From positions 682,001 to 746,000 of the forward strand of contig JAHBXT010000004.1 of the NCBI GenBank assembly GCA_019636385.1: DNA of 64,000 nt, read 5' to 3'. Of the stretch, positions 9,901 through 17,064 are shown in pieces (position 1 is the stretch's first letter; each line of letters starts with the position of its first letter). The DNA is from Pirellulaceae bacterium (lineage in GTDB: Bacteria; Planctomycetota; Planctomycetia; Pirellulales; Pirellulaceae). Below the pieces are notes generated by a model. It saw only the letters and a list, made by a program, of their open reading frames with translations. It was not told where the DNA came from and searched no databases. The position numbers and the translations under genes are program-made.

Positions 9901-10168
9901 CGGCGATCAGACGTTAGATGACAATCGAGCCCTCGAACTGATTGCCCAACAGACGCTGTGCCGACCGCTCTCGTCCGGCGAACAGTCGATCGTGCTGGCT
10001 GGTAAAGATCAATTGCTAGCTCACTTTCAAGCCAACGTCGATGACGCTCGACAATTGATTGCGGTCGGAGAATATCCCGTCGATTCCTCGGCCGACCCTG
10101 GGCAGTTGGCAGCTTGGACGATGGTCTGCAATCAAATGCTCAATTTGGACGAAACGTTAAACAAATAA
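6929..10168 (+). CDS. PSCyt1/PSCyt2/LamG/PSD1 planctomycete cytochrome protein
   Basis: A secreted protein of about 1079 residues with the standard planctomycete domain order. A signal anchor (VVMLCSVATVLGLFLVA) is followed by a c-type cytochrome domain (PSCyt1) with a heme site CFSCHG near residue 57. Then come PSCyt2/DUF1549 (about 150-360; HPLDRFVLSKLE, RYWLDAARYGDTHG), a concanavalin/LamG-like domain (about 480-640; FSVSAWIKP) and PSD1/DUF1553 (about 740-1030; NRLGLAQWLV, VNRFWQQLFGRG, NTPLQALVTLND). A second Cys pair, CCQCHDHK, also fits a heme or metal site. The family is linked to polysaccharide degradation in planctomycetes, but a precise reaction is unproven. It is followed on the same strand by a DUF1501 protein, its usual partner. 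ATG 6929 is chosen over TTG 6923; no strong SD is seen. Confidence 0.92.
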   Translation: MVTYLKTLGPRLNHPVVMLCSVATVLGLFLVATGRPCLAQEQLSYNRDVRPILADKCFSCHGVDSAARQAGLRLDQREAAIEMQAIQPGDLEASQLIARIIADDPDALMPPPAMKKPLKAEEIEILKRWVQQGAQYEAHWSFIPPQQAALPEVRWSAWVKHPLDRFVLSKLESLGLEPAPQADALALFRRLHLDVTGLPPPPALVQQFVQEYDSEGEPAWNRWVDQLLESPSWGEHQARYWLDAARYGDTHGLHFDNYREMWPYRDWVIRAFNANQPFDQFTIEQLAGDLLPNPSRDQLIATGFQRCNITTNEGGTIAEENLANYAADRVQTLGWVYLGLTTNCCQCHDHKFDPVSMQDYYSMAAFFRNTTQGAFDGNVRDGKGPVIRVPSMEDAPRWAAIDAEIAAARQAFEAHKQAILPEFEQWRKSVSVDNFGQDEVEEGLIVHAPLLEGTGDQTLNLVGNQPLKATGPVTWIQDGKFGPAPVLKLGGNFEVGESGDFEHSQGFSVSAWIKPNSDKGTGSILARMDQAAEHRGWDVWVENGQVGMHIIDRWPEAALKVVTRNPVLKAGTWQHVLVTYDGSARPESIKVYIDGKRQPASAATNSLKPDSTVRTSTPLRIGQRSQNQALEGTAIQDVRIYDRQLLRSEIRKLTSAVPLAALLKLAATSGTGAQHTALMQYYLSNLDSQYPQLDQALKALESERTAIENRSPVTHVQEEKMNSQPMANILTRGEYDKVGQEVMASTPAALPPLPADAPRNRLGLAQWLVAPNHPLTARVTVNRFWQQLFGRGIVPTPEDFGVSGAMPSHPELLDWLAVDFQTNGWDVKRLFKQMFSSATYRQAAIVSPDKLERDPENVWLSRGPRFRMDAEMIRDYALASSGLLTAQMFGPPVKPYQPEGIWDVVGLPGGDTREYQPSQGPDLYRRSLYTFWKRMAPPPNLEIFNAPSREVCSVRRERTNTPLQALVTLNDIQFVEAARVLASRVLAQATTGDQTLDDNRALELIAQQTLCRPLSSGEQSIVLAGKDQLLAHFQANVDDARQLIAVGEYPVDSSADPGQLAAWTMVCNQMLNLDETLNK

Positions 10169-10404
10169 GTCGTGTGAGGATTTGTAGGGTGGAACAAGCA
10201 TGCCGTGATACACGGCGCGTTGCTGTCCACAACATTTGAATAGCCGCCATGGAACTTCGGGGCAGATTAATTCGGCTGGCGACGACCCGCCAGCAGTATG
10301 AATGGAATGCGACATTAGCCGTTGCGCAACCAAGTTACGGTGCTGCGCTATGAATAATTCACCTGAACAATTCACTTGACAGACAATCCACCGGGAGATA
10401 ACTC

Positions 10405-11856
10405 ATGCATCCACTGGAAGAAGCGCGACTGCTTCAGCGGCGACAGATTCTGGCGCGGGGAGCCAGTGTAGCTGGCGCGGCGGCGCTGGCTCATCTATTT
10501 GGAACACCGGCAGATCTCGCGCAAGCCAGCTCGGCGAAGGCTCAAGGACCACACTTTGCCCCCAAGGCCAAGCGTATTATCTATCTGCACATGGTGGGTG
10601 GTCCTTCGCAGATCGACCTGCTGGATTACAAGCCGGTGATGAAAGAGTGGTACGACAAGGACTTGCCGGACAGCATTCGCCAAGGCCAAAGATTGACTAC
10701 CATGACCAGCGGGCAAGCTCGATTTCCCATTGCACCCAGCAAATATACCTTCACGCAGGCTGGCGAGTGTGGCATGTGGATGAACACCCAATTGCTGCCG
10801 AACCTGGCCAAGAAGGCCGATGAAATCTGCTGGATGCGCAGCTTGCATACTGAAGCCATTAATCACGAACCGGCCATCGCCGCCATGCAAACTGGCAATC
10901 AAGTGCCCGGGCGACCGTGCTTGGGATCGTGGGCATCGTATGGTCTGGGCAGCATGAATGAAGACTTGCCAACGTTTGTGGTGTTGGTGGCGGTGCCCAG
11001 CAATCGCGAGCAGGAACAAGCGATTTCGTCGCGACTGTGGAGCAGCGGATATCTACCCGGTCAACATGCGGGAGTTTCCTTCCGCAGCAAAGGCGATCCC
11101 ATCTTGTACATCAACAATCCGCCAGGAGTTCCGGCTGCGATTCGCAAACAGACTATCGACAACTTGAACGCGCTCAATCAAGTCACCTATCAACAATTGG
11201 GGGATCCACAAACGCATACTCGCATTCAGCAGTATGAAATGGCGTTTCGAATGCAAGCCAGCGTGCCGGAGCTGATCGATCTGAACCAAGAGCCGCAGCA
11301 TACTTTTGATTTGTATGGCGAAGCTGCACGCAAGCCCGGTAGCTTTGCCAATACCGTGCTGATGGCCCGGCGCCTGGCCGAACGCGGTGTGCGGTTTATA
11401 CAGGTCTATCACAATAATTGGGACCATCACGGCAACGTCAACGGTCGCATGCCCGATCAGTGCAAGGACGTCGACCAACCCTGCTACGCTCTGCTGGAAG
11501 ATTTGCGGCAGCGCGGCATGTTGGATGATACGTTGGTCATCTGGGGCGGTGAATTTGGGCGCACGATCTATTCGCAAGGGCAATTGTCTAACGACAACTA
11601 TGGCCGCGATCATCATCCGCGCTGCTTTTCGATGTGGATGGCCGGTGGTGGTGCTAAAGGCGGTGCGATTTACGGCGAGACCGACGATTTTTCGTACAAC
11701 ATCGTCCGCGATCCGATCCATATCCGCGACTTCCACTGTACGCTGTTGCACTTGCTGGGCTTTGACCATGAGCGCTTCACCTACAAGTTTCAAGGCCTGG
11801 ATCAGCGGCTGACCGGCGTATTGCCTGCCAAAGTCATTCCAGAATTGATTGCGTGA
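10405..11856 (+). CDS. DUF1501 secreted protein, partner of PSCyt/PSD1
   Basis: A 483-residue protein of the DUF1501 (sulfatase-like fold) family. The N-terminus, with RRQILARG followed by an Ala/Gly-rich hydrophobic stretch, looks like a Tat-type signal, so it is probably exported folded. Family landmarks are the YLHMVGGPSQ strand near residue 56, HTEAINHEPA, VYHNNWDHHG and WGGEFGRT, with conserved Asp/His residues that could bind metal. The start ATG has GGGAGA about eight bases upstream. It follows the PSCyt gene by 236 bases and almost touches the E1-like gene downstream. The pair is ubiquitous in planctomycetes and thought to act in the periplasm or at the surface; the substrate is unknown. 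Confidence 0.92.
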   Translation: MHPLEEARLLQRRQILARGASVAGAAALAHLFGTPADLAQASSAKAQGPHFAPKAKRIIYLHMVGGPSQIDLLDYKPVMKEWYDKDLPDSIRQGQRLTTMTSGQARFPIAPSKYTFTQAGECGMWMNTQLLPNLAKKADEICWMRSLHTEAINHEPAIAAMQTGNQVPGRPCLGSWASYGLGSMNEDLPTFVVLVAVPSNREQEQAISSRLWSSGYLPGQHAGVSFRSKGDPILYINNPPGVPAAIRKQTIDNLNALNQVTYQQLGDPQTHTRIQQYEMAFRMQASVPELIDLNQEPQHTFDLYGEAARKPGSFANTVLMARRLAERGVRFIQVYHNNWDHHGNVNGRMPDQCKDVDQPCYALLEDLRQRGMLDDTLVIWGGEFGRTIYSQGQLSNDNYGRDHHPRCFSMWMAGGGAKGGAIYGETDDFSYNIVRDPIHIRDFHCTLLHLLGFDHERFTYKFQGLDQRLTGVLPAKVIPELIA

Positions 11857-11860
11857 TTCG

Positions 11861-12658
11861 GTGACTGCAGAACCTCAACCGACGCCTGCAGCCGATACTG
11901 GCGGGCCGCTACCCGAATTGACCGACCAGGAGCGCGCGGTCTACGAGTGGCAAATGTGGGTACCCGGTGTTGGCCAGTCCGGCCAGCGGCGACTCAAGGG
12001 CACATCGGTGATGATCTCGCGACTGGGTGGAGTCGGAGGTACCGTGGCCTATCAGTTGGCGGCAGCCGGTGTCGGCAAATTGGTTTTGGCGCACGCCGGG
12101 AACTTGCAGCCCAGCGATCTGAATCGCCAGTTATTGATGACGCATGATTGGCTGGGCCGGCCGCGCATCGAATCGGTGCGACGGCGCTTGTTGGAGTTGA
12201 ATCCGCGCCTGGAGATCGTAGCCGTTGGTGAAAATGTTGATGCTGGAAATGCTGAAGAGTTGCTCAACCAGGCCGATATCGTCGTCGACTGTGCACCGTT
12301 GTTCCCCGAACGATTCGCTATGAACGCCGCTGCCGTGAAGCAGCGCAAGCCGTTGGTCGAATGCGCCATGTACGAATTGGAAGCACAGCTCACCACCATC
12401 GTCCCTGGGATAACCCCCTGCCTGCAATGCATCTATCCGACAGCACCACCCACCTGGACTCGACAGTTTCCAGTATTCGGCGCGGTAGCTGGCTCAGTCG
12501 CCTGCTTGGCGGCTATGGAGGTCATCAAATTAGCCTGCGAACTGGGAACGCCGCTGTTGGCTAAAATGTTACGCTACGACTTGCGAACCATGTCGTTTCA
12601 CCAACTCCAGCTTGCGCGAAGAGCGGATTGTCCGATTTGTCATTCGGTACAGGCCTAA
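11861..12658 (+). CDS. E1-like ThiF/MoeB/HesA family protein with altered adenylation site
   Basis: About 265 residues with a Rossmann fold of the ubiquitin-activating E1-like family. RLGGVGGTVAYQLAAAGVG is the nucleotide-binding loop, SDLNRQ corresponds to the family SNLQRQ, and two CxxC pairs (CLQC and CPIC) form the structural zinc site. Several residues used for adenylation in MoeB/ThiF look replaced. The N-terminal R in Y-x-R-Q is Trp. The acidic DFD after the second strand is His-Ala-Gly. The Lys of GxPKxES is Arg. The Asp of CTDN is Pro within CAPL. No Cys is seen at the usual catalytic loop. This may be a distinct E1-like subfamily rather than a broken gene, since the fold is otherwise complete. 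GTG 11861 is chosen; TTG 11849 would overlap the DUF1501 stop. A MoaD/ThiS-like gene lies downstream. Confidence 0.85.
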   Translation: MTAEPQPTPAADTGGPLPELTDQERAVYEWQMWVPGVGQSGQRRLKGTSVMISRLGGVGGTVAYQLAAAGVGKLVLAHAGNLQPSDLNRQLLMTHDWLGRPRIESVRRRLLELNPRLEIVAVGENVDAGNAEELLNQADIVVDCAPLFPERFAMNAAAVKQRKPLVECAMYELEAQLTTIVPGITPCLQCIYPTAPPTWTRQFPVFGAVAGSVACLAAMEVIKLACELGTPLLAKMLRYDLRTMSFHQLQLARRADCPICHSVQA

Positions 12659-12983
12659 TCCTAACCAATGATCCAAAGTTTCGGAGCATCTCCCATGACT
12701 TGGCTTTTCGTACTCGTACTCGGCCCTTGGCGGTACTCGCACTCCTACGCGACCGATGCGTTTCGAGTACGATCACAAGAATCGCTTCGCTAAGCCAAAA
12801 AGGGTGTGTTCCGTCGGCAAAACGTTTGCGATACTTGGCCGTACATGAACTGCCTGCCAGCCGACTTGCGCAACACACCTTTTGCGCATGTCGACTCCAC
12901 ACACGCTACTTCAGGCCGCTGAAATGTTACCAATTTCACAGCACGAACCCAGCGGGTTAACAACCCGGCTATAATCCACCGCC
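12659..12983. other. Intergenic region with GTACTCG repeats
   Basis: No gene is supported. Around 12706-12773 there are several copies of TACTCG/CGTACTCG and one inverted copy (CGAGTACG), resembling a degenerate dispersed intergenic repeat. A short palindrome, CGGGTT-AAC-AACCCG, lies just before the TATAAT box of the next gene. Confidence 0.4.
12970..12975 (+). promoter_or_regulatory. TATAAT -10 box, possible leaderless start for the MoaD/ThiS-like gene
   Basis: A perfect TATAAT ends nine bases before the ATG at 12984, so transcription would begin at or next to the start codon. No Shine-Dalgarno sequence precedes that ATG, which fits a leaderless mRNA. No good -35 hexamer was found at 17 bp. 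Confidence 0.35.
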
Positions 12984-13256
12984 ATGCCACAAATCCATAT
13001 TCCAGCCATGATGCGTCCCAAGGCGAATGACCAAGCTATCGTCGAAGTTGACGGACAGACAGTCGGTGAAGCGCTCGCACGGTTGACAGAACAGTTTCCT
13101 GATTTGAGCGGCAGTCTGTGGGATGACTCGCGGCATGTGCATGCCTTTGTGAACATCTTCGTCGACGGTCACAACATTCGCGACCGGGATCAATTGAACA
13201 CAGCGGTTGGCCAGCGACAAGTTGTGTTGATCGTGCCCGCGCTGGCTGGAGGTTAA
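12984..13256 (+). CDS. MoaD/ThiS-family ubiquitin-like sulfur carrier
   Basis: A 90-residue beta-grasp protein ending in Ala-Leu-Ala-Gly-Gly, the diglycine tail that E1-like enzymes adenylate and that then carries sulfur as a thiocarboxylate. The core pattern ALARLTEQFPDL, the FVNIFVDG strand and the RQVVLIVPALAGG end are typical of the MoaD/CysO branch. It starts about 325 bases after the E1-like gene, on the same strand, and six bases before the esterase gene. The natural inference is that the E1-like protein handles this carrier, for sulfur delivery to molybdopterin, thiamine or cysteine synthesis, or to an unknown target. No MoaE, ThiG or CysM gene is visible nearby. The start has no SD but a TATAAT directly upstream. 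Confidence 0.85.
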   Translation: MPQIHIPAMMRPKANDQAIVEVDGQTVGEALARLTEQFPDLSGSLWDDSRHVHAFVNIFVDGHNIRDRDQLNTAVGQRQVVLIVPALAGG

Positions 13257-13262
13257 ATTGCC

Positions 13263-14156
13263 GTGAGAAGTTTCGTTTATTTACTCGCAGTGCTCACTAT
13301 TGTGTTCAGCAGCAACTGCTGGTCGCAAATCGAACGCTATCCGGAGCACCCCGATTCGCTAGTCAAGCCGGACGTGCCGCAGGGCAAGATTCTGGAGTAT
13401 GAATGGCAGAGCCAGATCTTCGCGGGAACCAAGCGCCGCTATTGCGTCTATGTTCCGGCGCAATATGACGAGCAAAAGCCGGCTGCCGTGATGGTATTTC
13501 AAGATGGCCATGCCTACGTTAATCCGCATGGCGATTTTAAGTCTACGATCGTGATGGACAATTTGATTCACGCCGGCGACATGCCGGTGACCATTGGCAT
13601 ATTCATCGATCCAGGTCATAGCGGCGAACTGCCTGCCCAACGTGGCTGGGTGCCAACACCTTCGAACCGCAGTTTTGAATACGACACTCTGTCGGATCAG
13701 TACGCGCGTTTTCTATTGGAGGAGATATTGCCTGAAGTCAGCAAACATTTTCGGTTGACGGACGATCCCGACCAGCGGGCCATTGCGGGCATGAGTTCTG
13801 GCGGCATCTGTGCCTGGACCGTGGCCTGGGAGCGACCCGATGCCTTTCGCAAGGTACTTAGCCATATCGGCAGCTTCGTCGATATTCGCGGTGGCCACAA
13901 CTATCCCAGCCTGATACGCAAGAGCGAAAACAAGCCGATTCGCATATTTTTGCAGGATGGCAGCCACGACCTAGACAACGTGCATGGCAACTGGCCGCTG
14001 AGCAATCAACAGATGGCCAAAGCGCTCGCGTTCAAGAAGTACGATTACCAATTTGTTTTCGGTGAGGGCCGTCACAACGGTCGGCATGGCGGCGCTATTT
14101 TGCCAGATTCATTACGCTGGCTGTGGCGCACCGCTGAGCCACCAGCTGCCGAGTGA
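13263..14156 (+). CDS. Secreted enterochelin-esterase-like alpha/beta hydrolase
   Basis: A 297-residue protein with a signal peptide (residues about 1-21, hydrophobic core FVYLLAVLTIVF) and an esterase/Fes-like alpha/beta hydrolase fold. The nucleophile elbow is GMSSGG near residue 180; FQDG near 80 is a conserved strand; HNGRHGG near 280 provides the likely catalytic His, and an Asp in LQDGSHD may complete the triad. Family members hydrolyse siderophore or carbohydrate esters; here a carbohydrate-ester role is plausible for a planctomycete but unproven. It begins at GTG six bases after the MoaD/ThiS-like stop, so it is probably cotranscribed, although a functional link between the two is not evident. 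Confidence 0.85.
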   Translation: MRSFVYLLAVLTIVFSSNCWSQIERYPEHPDSLVKPDVPQGKILEYEWQSQIFAGTKRRYCVYVPAQYDEQKPAAVMVFQDGHAYVNPHGDFKSTIVMDNLIHAGDMPVTIGIFIDPGHSGELPAQRGWVPTPSNRSFEYDTLSDQYARFLLEEILPEVSKHFRLTDDPDQRAIAGMSSGGICAWTVAWERPDAFRKVLSHIGSFVDIRGGHNYPSLIRKSENKPIRIFLQDGSHDLDNVHGNWPLSNQQMAKALAFKKYDYQFVFGEGRHNGRHGGAILPDSLRWLWRTAEPPAAE

Positions 14157-14477
14157 CTCTGCGAACGTTTGAAAAGCGAAATGCGTTGACGCAATTGGTA
14201 GGATCGGAACAGCAGGGCCAGAGAGAGTTAGTACATTCGTGGCGCGAGAGCATTGTTGAATCTCACCAACGCTGCATCCTCAAGGCTATTCCTCTTCTGC
14301 GTGCAATTTTTGGATATGATGAGGTAGGCTCTGGCTATTGCCGAACCATAAAAAAGCAGCGAAACCCGCCACGGTCCCACCTTGGACGATTTGCACGCTG
14401 TTGGGCCAGAGTTAATTGGAGCATCTACCCCCTTTCGCAAAGCCTAAGGGCGTGCACACCAACGAAGCGGTCCTAAA
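14157..14477. other. Intergenic region, no gene seen
   Basis: The open frame here has no coding character and no recognisable domain. The genes on both sides converge on this segment. No terminator hairpin with a T-run was found. Confidence 0.4.
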
Positions 14478-16190
14478 CTAGAACACTTCAATGCTCTTGA
14501 TCGACGCTTTCCCCAGCCGCTGGGCGACTCCGAGGCAGCGATCGGCAGAGTTAATGAGCTGTTGGGGATCAAAATTGGGGCCTGGAGTAGATGCCGATGC
14601 GATGCCAATGTGAAAGCGAGCTGGAATCGGCACGTGGCTTAGGTCATTGGCTGCTACCTTCTTGGCACCGGCCAGCACTTGGATCAACCCTTGCCGCAAG
14701 ACTTGAGTCATTTGATTGCGGTCCGAATCCAGCGCGATCAACGCGAGTTGGCTAGTGCCGGTCAAAAATGCTAGCGGCTGTTGAACATCTGGCTGTTCAG
14801 ACAGCCAGTGTGCAAGTTTTTGTTGCCAGCGACTGAGGCCATTTGCTTGAGGCTCTAATAACGATTCGTTCTCCGATTCGTTGTCAGCCAAGACCAAAAT
14901 CAACGCCAGGCACACCGAGCGACTTTCGCTGCGACAGATCGACACCTGACGTCGAACTACTGTGACAAACGCAGGATCGTCCAAACCGTTGACCTGTCCG
15001 ACCAGTAATTTGGGTAAACCGCTGAATGCGTTTTCGTGACTAGACGCCAAACGCGATGCGGAGCCAGACTTTGACAATGTTTTTTGGCCGACGCCCACCG
15101 GGTGATTGGCTAATCGTGGGGCGATAGGTTGAGCGGACTGTTCTTCACCTGTCAATGCAGCTTGTGCCAACTCCTCTGCTAAGACTTCTTCAGCTTCTCT
15201 GAGAGCCGATAGGCTTTCCCATTGTGCAGTGTCAGGTGCAGTCATGCTGGATGCGCGGTCCGACTCAACTTGATGTGAGGCCGTTTGAGTATCGCGATTG
15301 AGGAACCCGGTCAATTCACTGTGTGGCCATAGTTGGCCCGCCGGACTGGCATTAACAGTAGTCGCCAGAAGTTGTTCTAAAGTCTGCCAGTGCGCCGAGA
15401 TCTTGTTCCACGGCACAGGCGTATCTAGCCAACAGCGCGGCAACATTAACTGTGAACTTGATGAAATCAATTCGTTGGACAGCGCCCACAAGACATGCGG
15501 ATCCGCCCAATTTGGAGTCTGAAAGTTGACAGGCAGCTTGTCGGTTTCTCGAAAACTCCGCAGGGATTGCGCAGCGCTGTATTGGAAGCGATCTTTCTTG
15601 ACCTGATAGCCCGGCAACGCGGTCGCAATCAAGTAGTCAATGCAGGTTAGATTTAACCTCAAATGCTGGACTATGACTTCATGCGGCGAAACGTTCGGCG
15701 TGACCTGTTGCTCTAGCAATTTTTGCAAGTCCAGGCAGTCGTTGAGCGCGAGAAGGATTACCGTTTCGCTGAGACGGCGGCGTGTTTGAGAAAACCCTTC
15801 GTGCAATCGTCCGGTGGCCAGAGAGCGATACAGCGGCAACAGACCGGCCGCCAGTAGTTGTGACACGAAAGACGGTTCCTGAACACGGCGACGGGCGGCA
15901 ATGAACTGACAAATGGCGGCAATGTTTCGGCTAGTTGAGTGCCAATTTCGTTGCTCTTCCGTGCTGGCTTCCAGCTTCAGCGGGCGAATCAGGTTTTCTA
16001 TGGCCTCCAGAACCTCGGGATGCGGTGTCGGCTGTGGAATGAAATTGTGGCTTGGCTTGGCCAACCACTGAAGATAGTCGTGCGGGACCAACTGTCCACG
16101 TATGATGCGGCAGGCGAGCGCAGCGTGGCTATCCAGCGTTACAGTTGTCGTGCGCAGTTCGTTCATTTCGTTCCGCATTGAGGCTTTCAT
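14478..16190 (-). CDS. Large protein with degenerate GGDEF-like C-terminal domain
   Basis: A 570-residue protein without signal peptide or membrane segments. Residues about 1-300 are largely helical and not recognised. A low-complexity acidic/Ser linker (about 300-390) follows. The last 170 residues resemble a diguanylate cyclase fold: VVRRQVSICRSESRSVCLALILV, then a strand with TGTSQLALIALDSD where GGDEF would be expected, and a C-terminal IPARFHIGIASAS...INSADRCLGVAQRLGK, the usual end of GGDEF domains. The GG(D/E)EF signature itself is replaced by TGTSQLAL, so cyclase activity is unlikely; a binding or scaffold role is possible. It is divergent from ispD. The start ATG is at 16190; internal ATGs at residues 5 and 9 are alternatives. 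Confidence 0.65.
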   Translation of the reverse strand: MKASMRNEMNELRTTTVTLDSHAALACRIIRGQLVPHDYLQWLAKPSHNFIPQPTPHPEVLEAIENLIRPLKLEASTEEQRNWHSTSRNIAAICQFIAARRRVQEPSFVSQLLAAGLLPLYRSLATGRLHEGFSQTRRRLSETVILLALNDCLDLQKLLEQQVTPNVSPHEVIVQHLRLNLTCIDYLIATALPGYQVKKDRFQYSAAQSLRSFRETDKLPVNFQTPNWADPHVLWALSNELISSSSQLMLPRCWLDTPVPWNKISAHWQTLEQLLATTVNASPAGQLWPHSELTGFLNRDTQTASHQVESDRASSMTAPDTAQWESLSALREAEEVLAEELAQAALTGEEQSAQPIAPRLANHPVGVGQKTLSKSGSASRLASSHENAFSGLPKLLVGQVNGLDDPAFVTVVRRQVSICRSESRSVCLALILVLADNESENESLLEPQANGLSRWQQKLAHWLSEQPDVQQPLAFLTGTSQLALIALDSDRNQMTQVLRQGLIQVLAGAKKVAANDLSHVPIPARFHIGIASASTPGPNFDPQQLINSADRCLGVAQRLGKASIKSIEVF

Positions 16191-16342
16191 ACGCCTGCAA
16201 AATCAAGAGTTTGGCACTCACCTTGAAGATTAGCTTATGAAACTGCTGCGTAGTCTGTATCGCAGAGGCCGATTGACCTTTGATGTATCCGCGTAACAAT
16301 CATGCCGGTTGTAACGCCTACTCCATTTTCCCCGAGGGTGCT

Positions 16343-17053
16343 GTGAGCAAATTTGCCGTGATCCTGGCTGCGGCTGGTCGAAGTAGCCGGTTTGGCGATC
16401 CGTTTCAAAAGAAGGTTTTCGTCACGTTGGCGGGCAAGCCACTGTGGATGCATTCGGCTGAACTGTTTGCGAAACACGCGGATGTCGGGCAACTGGTATT
16501 GGTCATTTCTGGCGAAGACCGCGAATTGTTCAATGAAAAGTTCGCCGGCCACGCTGCCATGTTAGGCATTCAAACCGTGGTGGGTGGGGAGCAACGTGCC
16601 GATAGCGTTCGGCAAGCTCTAGCCGTGATCAACGCTGATTGCCAGTGGGTGGCGGTGCACGATGCCGCGCGGCCCTGCCTGACCAAGACGCTCATCGACT
16701 CAGTATTCCAAGCGGCCCAGCGCACCGGTGCCGCCATTCTAGCCACGCCCTGCCACAGCACCCTCAAACGCGTTACGGCGCAACAAACCATCCAGCAGAC
16801 GGTGCCCCGCGACGGTCTATGGCTGGCACAAACACCACAGTGCTTCAAGACCAAGCTGCTGCAACAGTGCTACCAACAACATCCCAGCCCCAGCCAGGCA
16901 ACTGACGAAGCTAGCATCGTCCAAGAGTGTGGGCACGCGGTAAGCGTAGTTGAGGGCAGCCCGCTGAACATCAAAGTCACCACCAAAGGCGATTTAAAAT
17001 TTGCCGAAGTAGCGCTCAAGGCACTTCCCCAACCCACAGCATTTCCCTTTTAA
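16343..17053 (+). CDS. ispD: 2-C-methyl-D-erythritol 4-phosphate cytidylyltransferase
   Basis: Transfers CMP from CTP to methylerythritol phosphate in the MEP isoprenoid pathway. The approximately 236 residues fit the family. The N-terminal nucleotide loop LAAAGRSSRFG, the downstream QKKVF lysines, HDAARP, and the C-terminal TDEASIVQ and NIKVTT segments are all diagnostic. The GTG at 16343 is preferred because it follows GAGGGTG directly and gives a standard N-terminus; an upstream ATG at 16280 would add 21 unrelated residues. It precedes tyrS by 11 bases, so the two are probably cotranscribed. Confidence 0.92.
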   Translation: MSKFAVILAAAGRSSRFGDPFQKKVFVTLAGKPLWMHSAELFAKHADVGQLVLVISGEDRELFNEKFAGHAAMLGIQTVVGGEQRADSVRQALAVINADCQWVAVHDAARPCLTKTLIDSVFQAAQRTGAAILATPCHSTLKRVTAQQTIQQTVPRDGLWLAQTPQCFKTKLLQQCYQQHPSPSQATDEASIVQECGHAVSVVEGSPLNIKVTTKGDLKFAEVALKALPQPTAFPF

Positions 17054-17064
17054 GAATTCATTCT

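Noticed and set aside
14153..14476. 107-codon frame after the esterase
   Set aside because: GTG start overlapping the esterase stop, composition without protein character, and no recognisable domain.
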